Source of the DNA: Acetobacterium paludosum
Lineage (GTDB): Bacteria; Bacillota; Clostridia; Eubacteriales; Eubacteriaceae
Direction: 5' to 3'
Length of the DNA stretch: 64,000 bases
Assembly (NCBI RefSeq): GCF_008086595.1
Contig: NZ_RXYA01000005.1
Span: forward strand, 1-64,000
Positions 1 to 7,965 of this stretch are shown here, one piece after another. The notes beneath the pieces are model-generated. The model did no database searches. It saw nothing but the letters and a program-made list of their open reading frames with translations, and was not told where the DNA came from. The stretch's first letter is position 1. Every line of letters starts with the position of its first letter. The position numbers and the translations under genes are program-made.

Positions 1-736
1 CCAGCAGCGCTTCGGTGGCAAACAGCATCCCCATCAGATCCTGATTCAGCGGATCCAGGATAAAGCTGTCCATTCCGGCGTTCATCGCCAGTACGGCAAA
101 AGCCTGGTTGACGATTTTTCGGGCGGGCAGATTGAAGGAAATATTGCTGACAGCACCAGTGACATGAATGGTTGGATACTGTTCTTTAATGCCCCTGATG
201 ACTTCGGTTACCATGCTGATGCCTTCTTCTGAGGTGCAGAGCATTTCGATCAACGGATCGATGTGCATTCTTGAAGGGTCAATCTGGTATTCTTTTACTT
301 TCGCCATTAAATCGGTGAAAACATCGAGACGGTCTTTGGCTGTTTTCGGAATCCCCTTGTCGCTATTTAAGAGTGCCACGCATTCCCATTTTGTAGCAGC
401 GATAGCCGTGAATGCGACATCCACTTTATCCCCCTCCAATGAAACGGAGTTGAACAGTCCCGGTTTGTTGCAGTATTTCATCGCTGCAACGCAGGTGTGT
501 ACGTTGGGGCTGTCCACCGCGATCGGCACATCCGTGGCGTCCTGGACGATGTCGATCAGCCATTTCATGGTTTCCAGTTCAATGGCATCATCCACCGAAG
601 CACAGACATCAATAAAATCGGCACCGGCTTCCGCCTGTTTGATGGCTAAACTTTTAATATACTCTGAATCCTTGGCGGCAATGGCCTTCGCGGTGGAAGG
701 TATCGCGCCGTTAATTTTTTCTCCAATTATAATCAT
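1..736 (-). CDS. Methyltetrahydrofolate:corrinoid methyltransferase, partial (C-terminus off window)
   Basis: The reading frame stays open from an ATG at 736 to the left edge, giving about 245 N-terminal residues. The protein starts MIIIGEKINGAIPSTAKAI and contains EAGADFIDVCAS, VPIAVDSPN, GLFNSVSLEGDK and VTGAVSNISFNLPAR. This is the dihydropteroate-synthase-like TIM barrel of the MtgA/MtvA/AcsE group, which transfers the methyl group between tetrahydrofolate and a corrinoid protein. In acetogens such enzymes serve methylotrophic substrates (glycine betaine, vanillate, methanol) or the Wood-Ljungdahl carbonyl branch. The start is supported by AAGGAGG 10 nt upstream. The corrinoid partner is not in view, so the substrate cannot be named. 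The family call is firm, the subfamily is inferred. Confidence 0.88.
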   Translation of the reverse strand, partial: MIIIGEKINGAIPSTAKAIAAKDSEYIKSLAIKQAEAGADFIDVCASVDDAIELETMKWLIDIVQDATDVPIAVDSPNVHTCVAAMKYCNKPGLFNSVSLEGDKVDVAFTAIAATKWECVALLNSDKGIPKTAKDRLDVFTDLMAKVKEYQIDPSRMHIDPLIEMLCTSEEGISMVTEVIRGIKEQYPTIHVTGAVSNISFNLPARKIVNQAFAVLAMNAGMDSFILDPLNQDLMGMLFATEALL

Positions 737-807
737 TTTTTATCTGCCTCCTTATAATATCTTTTCAACGAGCTCTTATAAATTTACATTTCAATGAGCC
801 GTACAAC

Positions 808-819
808 TATACGCGTATA
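808..819. promoter_or_regulatory. Perfect 12-bp palindrome just downstream of the promoter start site
   Basis: TATACGCGTATA reads identically on both strands and lies about 8-19 nt into the predicted transcript of the methyltransferase gene. A regulator bound here would block elongation. No regulator gene is adjacent in the window, so the operator role is inferred from position and symmetry only. Confidence 0.35.
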
Positions 820-833
820 TTTTACATGAATTT

Positions 834-862
834 AGTATAGCATCGTTATAAAGGTGCGTCAA
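834..862 (-). promoter_or_regulatory. Sigma-70-type promoter of the methyltransferase gene
   Basis: On the minus strand TTGACG (857-862) and TATACT (834-839) are separated by exactly 17 nt. Transcription would start near 827, leaving a leader of about 90 nt before the ATG at 736. The match to the housekeeping consensus is 5/6 in each box. Confidence 0.75.
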
Positions 863-1229
863 TCATTTTTTTATATGTATTTAATTTTTTATATTTATAT
901 TAAACACCTTAGTTATAGTATTTTAATTGAATAATTATTTTGTATATTATATGTATTTAATTATATATACTTTGTTTTAAACGACTGTTGTCGACTAATT
1001 AAGTAAGTCCAAGTACTGATTATGCTCGTTGCTGGTCCGCAAAAAAGTGCCAGAGGATTTCAACAATCCCAAGACACTCAAGTATATGCTCTGAAAATCT
1101 CACAAAATATATGATATACATCAGATATGAAGTTGCTAATAAAATGATGATACTAATATTTATTGTCTTTTTATTAATAGTTACTTTCTAAATTGATATT
1201 AAATTTGAGTCTTTCAATTTCTACGTTAC
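863..1229. other. AT-rich intergenic stretch, nothing recognised
   Basis: This very AT-rich spacer separates the methyltransferase promoter from the 3' end of the DUF4153 gene. No start codon with a ribosome binding site opens a convincing frame, and I see no strong terminator hairpin. Confidence 0.6.
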
Positions 1230-3032
1230 TTATTTTATTTTTATCAGAACATAAAAATCACCGCTATATGGCTGCTCCATACTGGATTTGTCAATATTCA
1301 CATTCACTGCCACAAGTGAGAACACAACTTTATCATTTTCCTGAGTGACTGTTGCCTGATCCACCGATAAGAAGCCTTTATTGATCTGATTACTTGCACC
1401 GTTCGTGGTATCAAAGTAATTGAAAACATCCTGCAGATTAACGGAAATCAGTTCCTGACCATCTTCATCCGATAACCTGAGTGTTCCCGGATGAGTGGAG
1501 GTGTCTTTCAAAAGAGTATAGGTCTTCCCTGCTTTTTCAAAATCACAGACTTTAGGACCTTCTTTATCGTCCTGAAAATAAAAGCTTACCATCACAAAGA
1601 TATCATAATCTGAAATACTGATCGGCGACTGCTGATCCAGAGCCAGATAAATCGACGACTTTCCGTACATATTTTGTTCATACTGATAAAATCCAAAAAT
1701 ATGATAAAAATCTTCATTAGGATCATAATCTTTTCCCAGATATGAAATTCCATTTGTATATTCCATCATGACTAGATAGTTCATGCTATTAGAAATCACT
1801 TGCTTATCTTCCTCGGAAAGAGAAGCATTTGGGATAATCTGATCATTCTGAAGCATATTGTTTTGGATCAGCACATCTCTGAGCATAGCTTCCTGATTTA
1901 TCCGGCTTCCGGTAAAAGCATCTATAGGCGGAATGATGGATATCATCGACAAACCAATTAGCAGTGCCGCTATAACACCATTTTTCCGCACCGGCAAAAA
2001 GCTCATCAAAATCCCCGAAGCAGCTGCAAAGATGCCAAAGAGAATCACATAATAGCGCCCGCAGGTAAGGCCGGTATCGCTGGTTTTTAAGACCGAGGAG
2101 GCTATCTGAAACAACACAATTGGAACGAGAATCTTGGGAAATGTTTTTCTAAAAAGCTCAGCGAATTTATTTTCCATCCTGCTGGCCAGTATACAAATCA
2201 GGATGGTAGCAATGGCAAATCCAACGAGCATTGGTTCAAGCCGATTGTCGGTCCAGAATTTCCCGGTAATGTTGATTGCAATATAAATTACGAGAATTAC
2301 GGTGTAGACGGCCAGCAGCGGAATGATGATATAGGAAATAAGAACCTCTACGAATTTTGGACAGGCGCAAGCTTTGATTATTTTTTCCTTTTGCTGTTCC
2401 AGTTCTTCTGCAGAGCGGATTTTATCGGAAGCTCCTGGGTAAACCGGAATCAGGGAAAGAAAATAGATCGGAGCGAACAGAATCATAATAATGCTCAAGG
2501 ACTGCAAGTACGCTTTTTCAGGTACTCTGAAAAGAAGGAGATCGATGGCTGTAATTATCAATGTGATTCCAAGGAAAATGACCCCGGAAAAAAGAAGTGA
2601 ATTGAAGACCGCCTTAAACGCTGCCATAAAACTCTCGTTGAAAGTAACGGTACTTTTAATTACCGGCACCCATACATACGCGATGGCAAGTGCAAAAACA
2701 GCAACTGATGTCCTGATCGACGTTTCCCAGCCAGTACTCGTATACTGGCTGACGATCAAAAAATATCCAATTGTCAGGATCAGCCCAATCCCCATCATAA
2801 CAAGTCGATACACAATTTTATCAAAAAATCGTTCCCAGGCCGCCTGTAGTGTAAAACCCAGGCATGCTCCAACTGCAAAGGTCAGAAGAAACCTGTAATA
2901 GTCAGCGTCCTGGCTGATTGCGATTGCATTAACAACTGCCGCGGATAACAGAAAAAGAACAGTCATTGGATAGCGAGATATGGCACGGTATAAGCCGCTG
3001 AGCTTTTCACTGAACTTATCGATAATTTTCAT
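1230..3032 (-). CDS. DUF4153 family polytopic membrane protein
   Basis: The product is 600 aa. About the first 390 residues form a series of roughly ten hydrophobic segments (for example MTVLFLLSAAVVNAIAI, LVMMGIGLILTIGYFLIV and LAVYTVILVIYIAINI). A soluble C-terminal part of about 200 residues follows. This layout and the spacing of membrane segments fit DUF4153, whose function is unknown. The start was placed at 3032 (MKIIDKF) rather than ten codons upstream because GGAGG sits 6 nt before it. It is a single-gene unit with no evident partner. Family assignment is from overall look, not a profile search. Confidence 0.7.
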   Translation of the reverse strand: MKIIDKFSEKLSGLYRAISRYPMTVLFLLSAAVVNAIAISQDADYYRFLLTFAVGACLGFTLQAAWERFFDKIVYRLVMMGIGLILTIGYFLIVSQYTSTGWETSIRTSVAVFALAIAYVWVPVIKSTVTFNESFMAAFKAVFNSLLFSGVIFLGITLIITAIDLLLFRVPEKAYLQSLSIIMILFAPIYFLSLIPVYPGASDKIRSAEELEQQKEKIIKACACPKFVEVLISYIIIPLLAVYTVILVIYIAINITGKFWTDNRLEPMLVGFAIATILICILASRMENKFAELFRKTFPKILVPIVLFQIASSVLKTSDTGLTCGRYYVILFGIFAAASGILMSFLPVRKNGVIAALLIGLSMISIIPPIDAFTGSRINQEAMLRDVLIQNNMLQNDQIIPNASLSEEDKQVISNSMNYLVMMEYTNGISYLGKDYDPNEDFYHIFGFYQYEQNMYGKSSIYLALDQQSPISISDYDIFVMVSFYFQDDKEGPKVCDFEKAGKTYTLLKDTSTHPGTLRLSDEDGQELISVNLQDVFNYFDTTNGASNQINKGFLSVDQATVTQENDKVVFSLVAVNVNIDKSSMEQPYSGDFYVLIKIK

Positions 3033-3142
3033 GATACGCCTCCTCATACAAAATTTATTCAACTTTTTTTATTCATACCCTGTTAGGGGAAAGTTTATCA
3101 TATCAACGTTTGTTTTTAGTAATAACGACGAATTTTCCCCAT

Positions 3143-3168
3143 AAAAAAAGCACCCTTATACAGAGTGC
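3143..3168 (-). terminator. Rho-independent terminator after the 35-aa gene
   Basis: On the minus strand GCACTC pairs with GGGTGC (3163-3168 with 3150-3155, one G-U pair), followed directly by a run of seven T. It closes the short basic-protein gene. Confidence 0.7.
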
Positions 3169-3183
3169 AAATCGATATTATCC

Positions 3184-3291
3184 TTATTTTTCTTTGCTTT
3201 CCGGCACAACTAACGATACTATTTTGACAGTTGCTTTTTTATCAGCTTTTTTCTTCTTTGTTTCTTTTTTTCTTGGACTTTTGTCTCCCAT
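3184..3291 (-). CDS. Very small lysine-rich protein (35 aa)
   Basis: The frame encodes MGDKSPRKKETKKKK, then a short tail ending VVPESKEK. AGGAGG lies 6 nt before the ATG and a terminator follows the stop, so this looks like a complete monocistronic gene. Thirteen of 35 residues are lysine. From memory, small proteins beginning MGDKSP-K-KE-KK recur across many unrelated bacteria as conserved hypothetical proteins. Nucleic-acid or ribosome association is plausible from charge but unproven. Confidence 0.72.
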   Translation of the reverse strand: MGDKSPRKKETKKKKADKKATVKIVSLVVPESKEK

Positions 3292-3375
3292 GATATTCCT
3301 CCTCGTCACTTAGCTTTATTGATTTATAAAAACGAGCCTGTTTGTAACATCGCTAAAGCCTATTTTAAAATTTTA

Positions 3376-4683
3376 TTAAAATTGGTTTTCAGCCCGCTTA
3401 TTTTTAGAATAATAGTGTTCTTCATTATTCTTTCTCGTTTTATTCTTTGAGGTGCTGGTTGTATTTCCCCTGCGGTGTTTAGTTGGTGGCGTTTTAGGGC
3501 CAAATGATCTTCGGGCGGGTACCCCTTTTAATTCAGATGGCATTTCAATCAATGGATATGGATGATCTTCAACCAGAGGGATTGATTTTGACACAAGTTT
3601 CTGAATTTCTGCCAATAGCGGTTTTTCTTCCTGATCACAAAAAGAAATTGCAATTCCACCAAGGCCGGCTCTTCCGGTACGACCAATTCGATGAACATAA
3701 GTTTCTGGAACTTCCGGCAAATTGTAATTAAAAACATGGGATAATTCTTCAACATCAATTCCTCTGGCTGCAATATCCGTGGCAACCAATATTCTTGTTT
3801 TTCCCTGTTTAAAATTATTTAAAGCCAACTGTCGTGCATTCTGTGATTTATCCCCATGAATCGCCTGTGCTTGTAATCCGGCTTTCACTAAAAGTTTTAC
3901 AATTTTATCGGCACCATGCTTTGTTCTGGAAAACACCAATGCCGAAACAATGGCTTTATCTTTTAGTAAATGAATCAGTAAGTTGGTCTTATTACTTTTA
4001 TTCACATAATAAACGGATTGTTCGATGACTTCAACTGCAGATGATACTGGCGTGATGGCTATTTTTACCGGATTCTTTAATATATTACCAGCCAGTTTTT
4101 CAATTTCCTTTGGCATTGTCGCTGAAAAGAGCATGTTTTGTCTTACCGCAGGCACATATTTCATGATTTTTTTGACATCTTGAAGCATTCCCATATCCAG
4201 CATCATATCTGCTTCATCCAGTACAAAATATTTTATCTTATCCAGATGAACATATTTTTGATTAATCAGGTCGAGCAACCTTCCCGGTGTTGCGACCAAA
4301 ACATCAATTCCCTTGGTCAGTGCATTCGTCTGTGGATGTTGGGATACTCCCCCATAGATTGCAAGCGTTCTAAGACCTAAATGCTTGCTATACGCTTTAA
4401 AACTATCGGCAATTTGAATTGCAAGCTCTCTTGTTGGCGCAAGCACCAATGCTTTTATATGTCTATTTCCTTTTAAGTTTCTTTGTTCAAATGAAATGCC
4501 TTGTAAAATTGGTATGGCAAAGGCTGCTGTCTTTCCCGTACCTGTTTGAGCACACCCCAGTAAATCGGCTCCATCCAATAATTGGGGAATGGCCTCTGTC
4601 TGTATCGGTGTAGCTTCTGTATATCCTTCAGTTTTTAAAGCCCTCTGAATCGGCTCGATTATATTCAAATTTTCAAATAACAA
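3376..4683 (-). CDS. DEAD-box ATP-dependent RNA helicase (RhlE/DeaD type)
   Basis: The 435-aa protein has the full superfamily 2 motif set: Q motif near residue 25 (TPIQTEAIP), Walker A AQTGTGKT, PTRELA, VLDEAD, SAT, and the C-terminal ARGID and HRIGRTGRAG. It unwinds short RNA duplexes, typically in ribosome assembly, RNA decay or cold adaptation. The last 45 residues are basic and low-complexity (KHRRGNTTSTSKNKTRKNN), a usual RNA-binding tail. The start is a TTG at 4683, chosen because AAAGGAG stands 9 nt upstream and no ATG is better placed. A small basic protein gene lies directly upstream in the same orientation. Confidence 0.92.
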   Translation of the reverse strand: MLFENLNIIEPIQRALKTEGYTEATPIQTEAIPQLLDGADLLGCAQTGTGKTAAFAIPILQGISFEQRNLKGNRHIKALVLAPTRELAIQIADSFKAYSKHLGLRTLAIYGGVSQHPQTNALTKGIDVLVATPGRLLDLINQKYVHLDKIKYFVLDEADMMLDMGMLQDVKKIMKYVPAVRQNMLFSATMPKEIEKLAGNILKNPVKIAITPVSSAVEVIEQSVYYVNKSNKTNLLIHLLKDKAIVSALVFSRTKHGADKIVKLLVKAGLQAQAIHGDKSQNARQLALNNFKQGKTRILVATDIAARGIDVEELSHVFNYNLPEVPETYVHRIGRTGRAGLGGIAISFCDQEEKPLLAEIQKLVSKSIPLVEDHPYPLIEMPSELKGVPARRSFGPKTPPTKHRRGNTTSTSKNKTRKNNEEHYYSKNKRAENQF

Positions 4684-4784
4684 TAATTATTTCTCCTTTA
4701 TTTTTTTTCGTATTACTACGTATTGTGATTGGCAAACTGGCAAGTATTTAATTATTCAAATAAACGCTTGCCTTTGCCAAAAAT

Positions 4785-4809
4785 AAAGAACGCATGCACT
4801 GCGTTCTTT
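4785..4809 (-). terminator. Terminator between the 50-aa gene and the helicase
   Basis: A perfect 10-bp stem (4785-4794 with 4800-4809) with a 5-nt loop is followed on the minus strand by a T-rich tract. It ends the small upstream gene and could act as an attenuator for readthrough into the helicase. Confidence 0.65.
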
Positions 4810-4840
4810 CAGAATGACGACATATTTCTTTTACCAGCCA

Positions 4841-4993
4841 TTATTTGTCAAAAACTCCGCCGGATTTTTTGTTTCTAAACGCTTTTCGGCTGTTTACTTT
4901 TGTTTGACTCGGCTTTTTTCCATTAATACCTTGTTGTGAACTTTGCTTCTTTTTCTCTTCAATTAATTTTTTCATTCCTTCAATATTGTTCAT
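4841..4993 (-). CDS. Small basic protein (50 aa) upstream of the helicase
   Basis: The frame begins MNNIEGMKKLIEEKKKQSS and ends RKAFRNKKSGGVFDK. AGGAGG precedes the ATG by 11 nt and a terminator follows. The N-terminal half looks helical and charged. The C-terminal KAFRNKKSGGVFDK is a pattern I have seen in conserved hypothetical small proteins of Firmicutes and Bacteroidetes. Position next to a DEAD-box helicase suggests a link with RNA, which is inference only. Confidence 0.65.
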   Translation of the reverse strand: MNNIEGMKKLIEEKKKQSSQQGINGKKPSQTKVNSRKAFRNKKSGGVFDK

Positions 4994-5040
4994 TGGTATA
5001 ATTTCCTCCTTTGCTTTCCCTTAGAGAACCAAAGGCAGAT

Positions 5041-5101
5041 GCAGGCACAGGGACATTTGTTTGTCTTTTTTTCAAATAAACAAAAACGTCCCTGTGTCTG
5101 C
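5041..5101. repeat. Long imperfect palindrome, REP/MITE-like
   Basis: Arms GCAGGCACAGGGAC (5041-5054) and its near-perfect complement (5088-5101, one mismatch) flank an inner TTTGTTT/AAACAAA pair. Palindromes built around CACAGGGAC...GTCCCTGTG are typical of REP-like elements mobilised by IS200-type (RAYT) transposases in many genomes. No transposase is in the window. Transcribed, it could also fold as a hairpin. Confidence 0.5.
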
Positions 5102-5433
5102 ACCCTAGCTAGTTTGGAAACCCGTATTCTGTAAGGTGTTATTTCGTAACGCAACATTTTCTGGCATCTTGCAAATGTACGGTTATTTTTATATTATATC
5201 CTATTAAGAAGAATTTAGCTACAAAACATTTTATATTAAGGCATTAAACGTCTGTTTCTTGAAGTTATCAACTAATTTTTAAGAATCCTTCCTATCTCTG
5301 TTGGTCTTCATCTCTTTAGCCAAAATGAAAAAAGCGCTTCCTGTGAACTGTAATTATGGTAAAACATTAGAAATACCTTAAACGAATATTAATTAAACAC
5401 CGATCGCAAGTTATTATCGTTTAAAATACCAAT
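5102..5433. other. Intergenic stretch, nothing recognised
   Basis: AT-rich sequence between the palindrome and the 3' end of the TrmB-type gene. No supported ORF and no clear RNA structure. Confidence 0.5.
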
Positions 5434-6132
5434 TTATTTTTCATCACTGTTTCTGCCCAATTCAATTAATTTTATTTCATTTCTAAGGGCTTCCTTAAAA
5501 ACATTCACAAAGTTTTTCTGTCCGGAATACAAACATGTATCATAATCACTTTCTGAGAATTCTCCTGTTAAGACATAGGTTGAATCGATAATAAACCGTA
5601 TTTGTTTATCTTTTTTATCAGCCAGATAAACTTCAGCTCCCGGCATTTTGAAATCTTCGTTTGTTATCACAACTACCTTGATCCTGTTATCAATTAAATT
5701 TTCTAATTTGTTCCTGATTTCTTCTAAATATTGAAATGGCAAAGAAATGTAAATCCTTTTTTCTGCCTGATCAAGCATATTAAACATTTTATCTTTTATG
5801 TGCACACAGCCGTCAATGGTAATGTAACCAGCTGTTGCATCTTTCGCCGGAATTAAGTTTTTCAGCAAAAATTCTTTTGCCTCCGTCATTGCCCGCAGTT
5901 TATTGTTATAAAATTCTTCAATCGGCACCGCAATATATTTACTGGAAGCCTCTTCCTTCAGGTAAGCAGCGCCTTTTTCCACTAACCCGGCAAGGGCATT
6001 ATATACATTTGATCGGGAAATGCCAGTTGCCTTGGCCACTTCGTATCCATTGGATGCTCCATTTTGAAAAAGACTTATATAAATGGTTGCTTCCTGCCTG
6101 GTTAAACCAAACAAAGTTAATTTATCAATCAT
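5434..6132 (-). CDS. TrmB family transcriptional regulator
   Basis: The 232-aa protein opens with a winged helix (LTLFGLTRQEATIYISL, then AKATGISRSNVYNALAGLVEKG), the TrmB HTH. A coiled linker (residues about 85-100) and a C-terminal phospholipase-D-like effector region follow. TrmB proteins sense sugars or other small ligands. The second Met was taken as start because AAGG stands too close to the first. It is divergent from the DUF1254 lipoprotein gene, which is its most likely target besides itself. An inverted repeat overlaps its own -10 box. Confidence 0.82.
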   Translation of the reverse strand: MIDKLTLFGLTRQEATIYISLFQNGASNGYEVAKATGISRSNVYNALAGLVEKGAAYLKEEASSKYIAVPIEEFYNNKLRAMTEAKEFLLKNLIPAKDATAGYITIDGCVHIKDKMFNMLDQAEKRIYISLPFQYLEEIRNKLENLIDNRIKVVVITNEDFKMPGAEVYLADKKDKQIRFIIDSTYVLTGEFSESDYDTCLYSGQKNFVNVFKEALRNEIKLIELGRNSDEK

Positions 6133-6165
6133 CTGCATATACCTTTCTATTTATTTTACATTAGT

Positions 6166-6210
6166 AGTATTTATTAGGAATACTTTATCCATTTTAAATG
6201 ATCTTGTCAA
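6166..6210 (-). promoter_or_regulatory. TrmB-gene promoter with overlapping inverted repeat
   Basis: TTGACA (6205-6210) and TAAAGT (6182-6187) are 17 nt apart on the minus strand. An inverted repeat AGTATT-N7-AATACT (6166-6184) covers the -10 box and start site. Such placement is typical of an autoregulatory operator, here presumably for the TrmB-type protein. Confidence 0.6.
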
Positions 6211-6386
6211 TCATAATTCACAAGACCTTTGCTTTAATCAACAACGATCATATTTAACCAGCCATTAATTGATTGGGTACTCAATTTTCATATAATTATT
6301 TCCCATATTCTAACTTTCTTTACTACAATGCACCTTTTAATATGATATAATTTTCTCGTTAAATTTTGTTGGAAAGGAATGTAACA

Positions 6387-7793
6387 ATGAAGAAAACGAT
6401 TACCCTGATTCTTGCCTTATGCCTGCTGTCGACTGCGCTTTCCGGCTGTACCGAAAAAACGACCTCGACAACAGCCGAAACCGATGGTTGGCAGACTGTC
6501 TCAGATGCCTATGTTTACTGTCTTCCCCTTGTTCTGGTAAACGCAACGATGGAAGCGATGACAAATACCGTCGAGCCCAGCGATACCAGAGCTCCCATCA
6601 ATCAGCTGATTCATGCCAAAGGCCTTGCCACAGCTGCATCAAAGGATATTGTAACCCCCAATGTGGATACCGTCTATTCCCAGGCATTTCTTGATCTTAC
6701 TGATACTGCCATGGTTTATGTCAAACCAAAAACAAATCGGTTTTGCTCAGTAGAGGTCATGGATGCGTACACCAATGCTGTGTCCATTCTCGGCTCTGGC
6801 GGCGATACCCAGGATCAGCAGACCTACCTGTTTACCGGCCCCAATTACAAGGGAACCGTCCCTGACAATATGAAACAGGTTTCCCTGCCCACCAACCTTT
6901 CCTGGATTCTGATCCGCACTGTCTGCAACGGCGACGCCGATCTCGATAATGTCTATGCCATCCAGAATCAGATGCAGCTGCTCCCTCTGGATGCCTACCT
7001 GTCGGGCGAACCCTATACTCCGCCAACTGGAACCGATAATCCCAAAAACGATTTTGTCCCAATCACTGCTGTCGATGCGATGACCCCGCAAGCGTTTTTT
7101 GACACTGCCAACCAGCTCTTGGTCAACAATCCTCCGACAACAGCGGATGCGCCTTTAATGAAAGCCTTAAGCAGCATCAATGTCGGTCCGGGATGCACTT
7201 TTGACGTTTCTGTTCTCGGGGACAATGCTTCTGAGAAATGGAAAACCATGGTGACCAATCTCACCGGCGTTTTAGCAACGGACTGTTCTAAATTTTCCGT
7301 AGCGCTAGGAAGCTGGAGTTACTTCGGCGAACCGATCGCCAAGTTCGGTACGGAATACGAATTCCGGGCCTTAATCGCAATCAATGGCATTGCTGTAAAT
7401 CCCGCTTCTGTTGCCATTTACCCAAAAGCTTACAAAGACAGCAATGGAGAAACCCTGAATGGCAGCAATGCCTACACCATTCACTTTGATAAAAACGCCC
7501 TGCCACCTACCCAGGAAAATGGATTCTGGTCCATCACCGCTTATAATAGCGACAATTTTCTTATTGATAATGAATTGAATCGTTATTGCATCAACGACCG
7601 GAGCGGCTTTGCTTTAAATGAAGACGGTTCCCTGGATATTCTGGTTCAGACCAATGCTCCTGATGCATCAAAGCTGAGTAACTGGCTTCCAGTTTCAAGC
7701 GATGATTTTCATCTGTATCTGCGGATCTACTTGCCCCAGGAATCGGTTCTCAACGGCCAATGGTCTGCCCCCGTCATTAAAAAAGTAGTTTGA
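6387..7793 (+). CDS. DUF1254/DUF1214 domain lipoprotein
   Basis: The 468-aa product begins with a lipoprotein signal peptide (MKKTITLILALCLLSTALSGC) whose lipobox LSGC predicts a diacylated Cys at residue 21 and an extracytoplasmic location. The mature part contains the DUF1254 hallmarks (DAYVYCLPLVLV, TPNVDTVYSQAFLDL) and, toward the C-terminus, DUF1214-like features (FWSITAYNSDNFLI, DRSGFALNEDGSLDI). Function of this family is not established. Start chosen at the ATG preceded by GAAAGGA. It is divergent from the TrmB-type regulator and is followed by a strong terminator, so it is monocistronic. Confidence 0.83.
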   Translation: MKKTITLILALCLLSTALSGCTEKTTSTTAETDGWQTVSDAYVYCLPLVLVNATMEAMTNTVEPSDTRAPINQLIHAKGLATAASKDIVTPNVDTVYSQAFLDLTDTAMVYVKPKTNRFCSVEVMDAYTNAVSILGSGGDTQDQQTYLFTGPNYKGTVPDNMKQVSLPTNLSWILIRTVCNGDADLDNVYAIQNQMQLLPLDAYLSGEPYTPPTGTDNPKNDFVPITAVDAMTPQAFFDTANQLLVNNPPTTADAPLMKALSSINVGPGCTFDVSVLGDNASEKWKTMVTNLTGVLATDCSKFSVALGSWSYFGEPIAKFGTEYEFRALIAINGIAVNPASVAIYPKAYKDSNGETLNGSNAYTIHFDKNALPPTQENGFWSITAYNSDNFLIDNELNRYCINDRSGFALNEDGSLDILVQTNAPDASKLSNWLPVSSDDFHLYLRIYLPQESVLNGQWSAPVIKKVV

Positions 7794-7802
7794 CCTGTAA
7801 GA

Positions 7803-7848
7803 AACAGTGCCGCAATCCAGCTCTTGGCTGTTTTGCGGCACTGTTTTT
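7803..7848 (+). terminator. Strong terminator after the DUF1254 gene
   Basis: AACAGTGCCGCAA pairs with TTGCGGCACTGTT across a 16-nt loop, followed by a T run. It sits 10 nt after the stop codon. Confidence 0.8.
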
Positions 7849-7965
7849 AGCTGCTATTATTTTAGGATATTATCGTATTATACGGCTATCTTTTCCATTT
7901 AAATGCTATCTTCATGTTTTTTTGATCATCATTCTCCACGTTCATTTTTTTCTAAAGTTTTAAAC

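Noticed and set aside
168-797. Long plus-strand open frame at the left edge
   Set aside because: It is antisense to the methyltransferase, has no ribosome site and no recognisable protein pattern.
6747-7264. Minus-strand frames opposite the DUF1254 gene
   Set aside because: Shadow frames of a GC-richer coding region; the plus-strand protein has signal peptide, family motifs and terminator.
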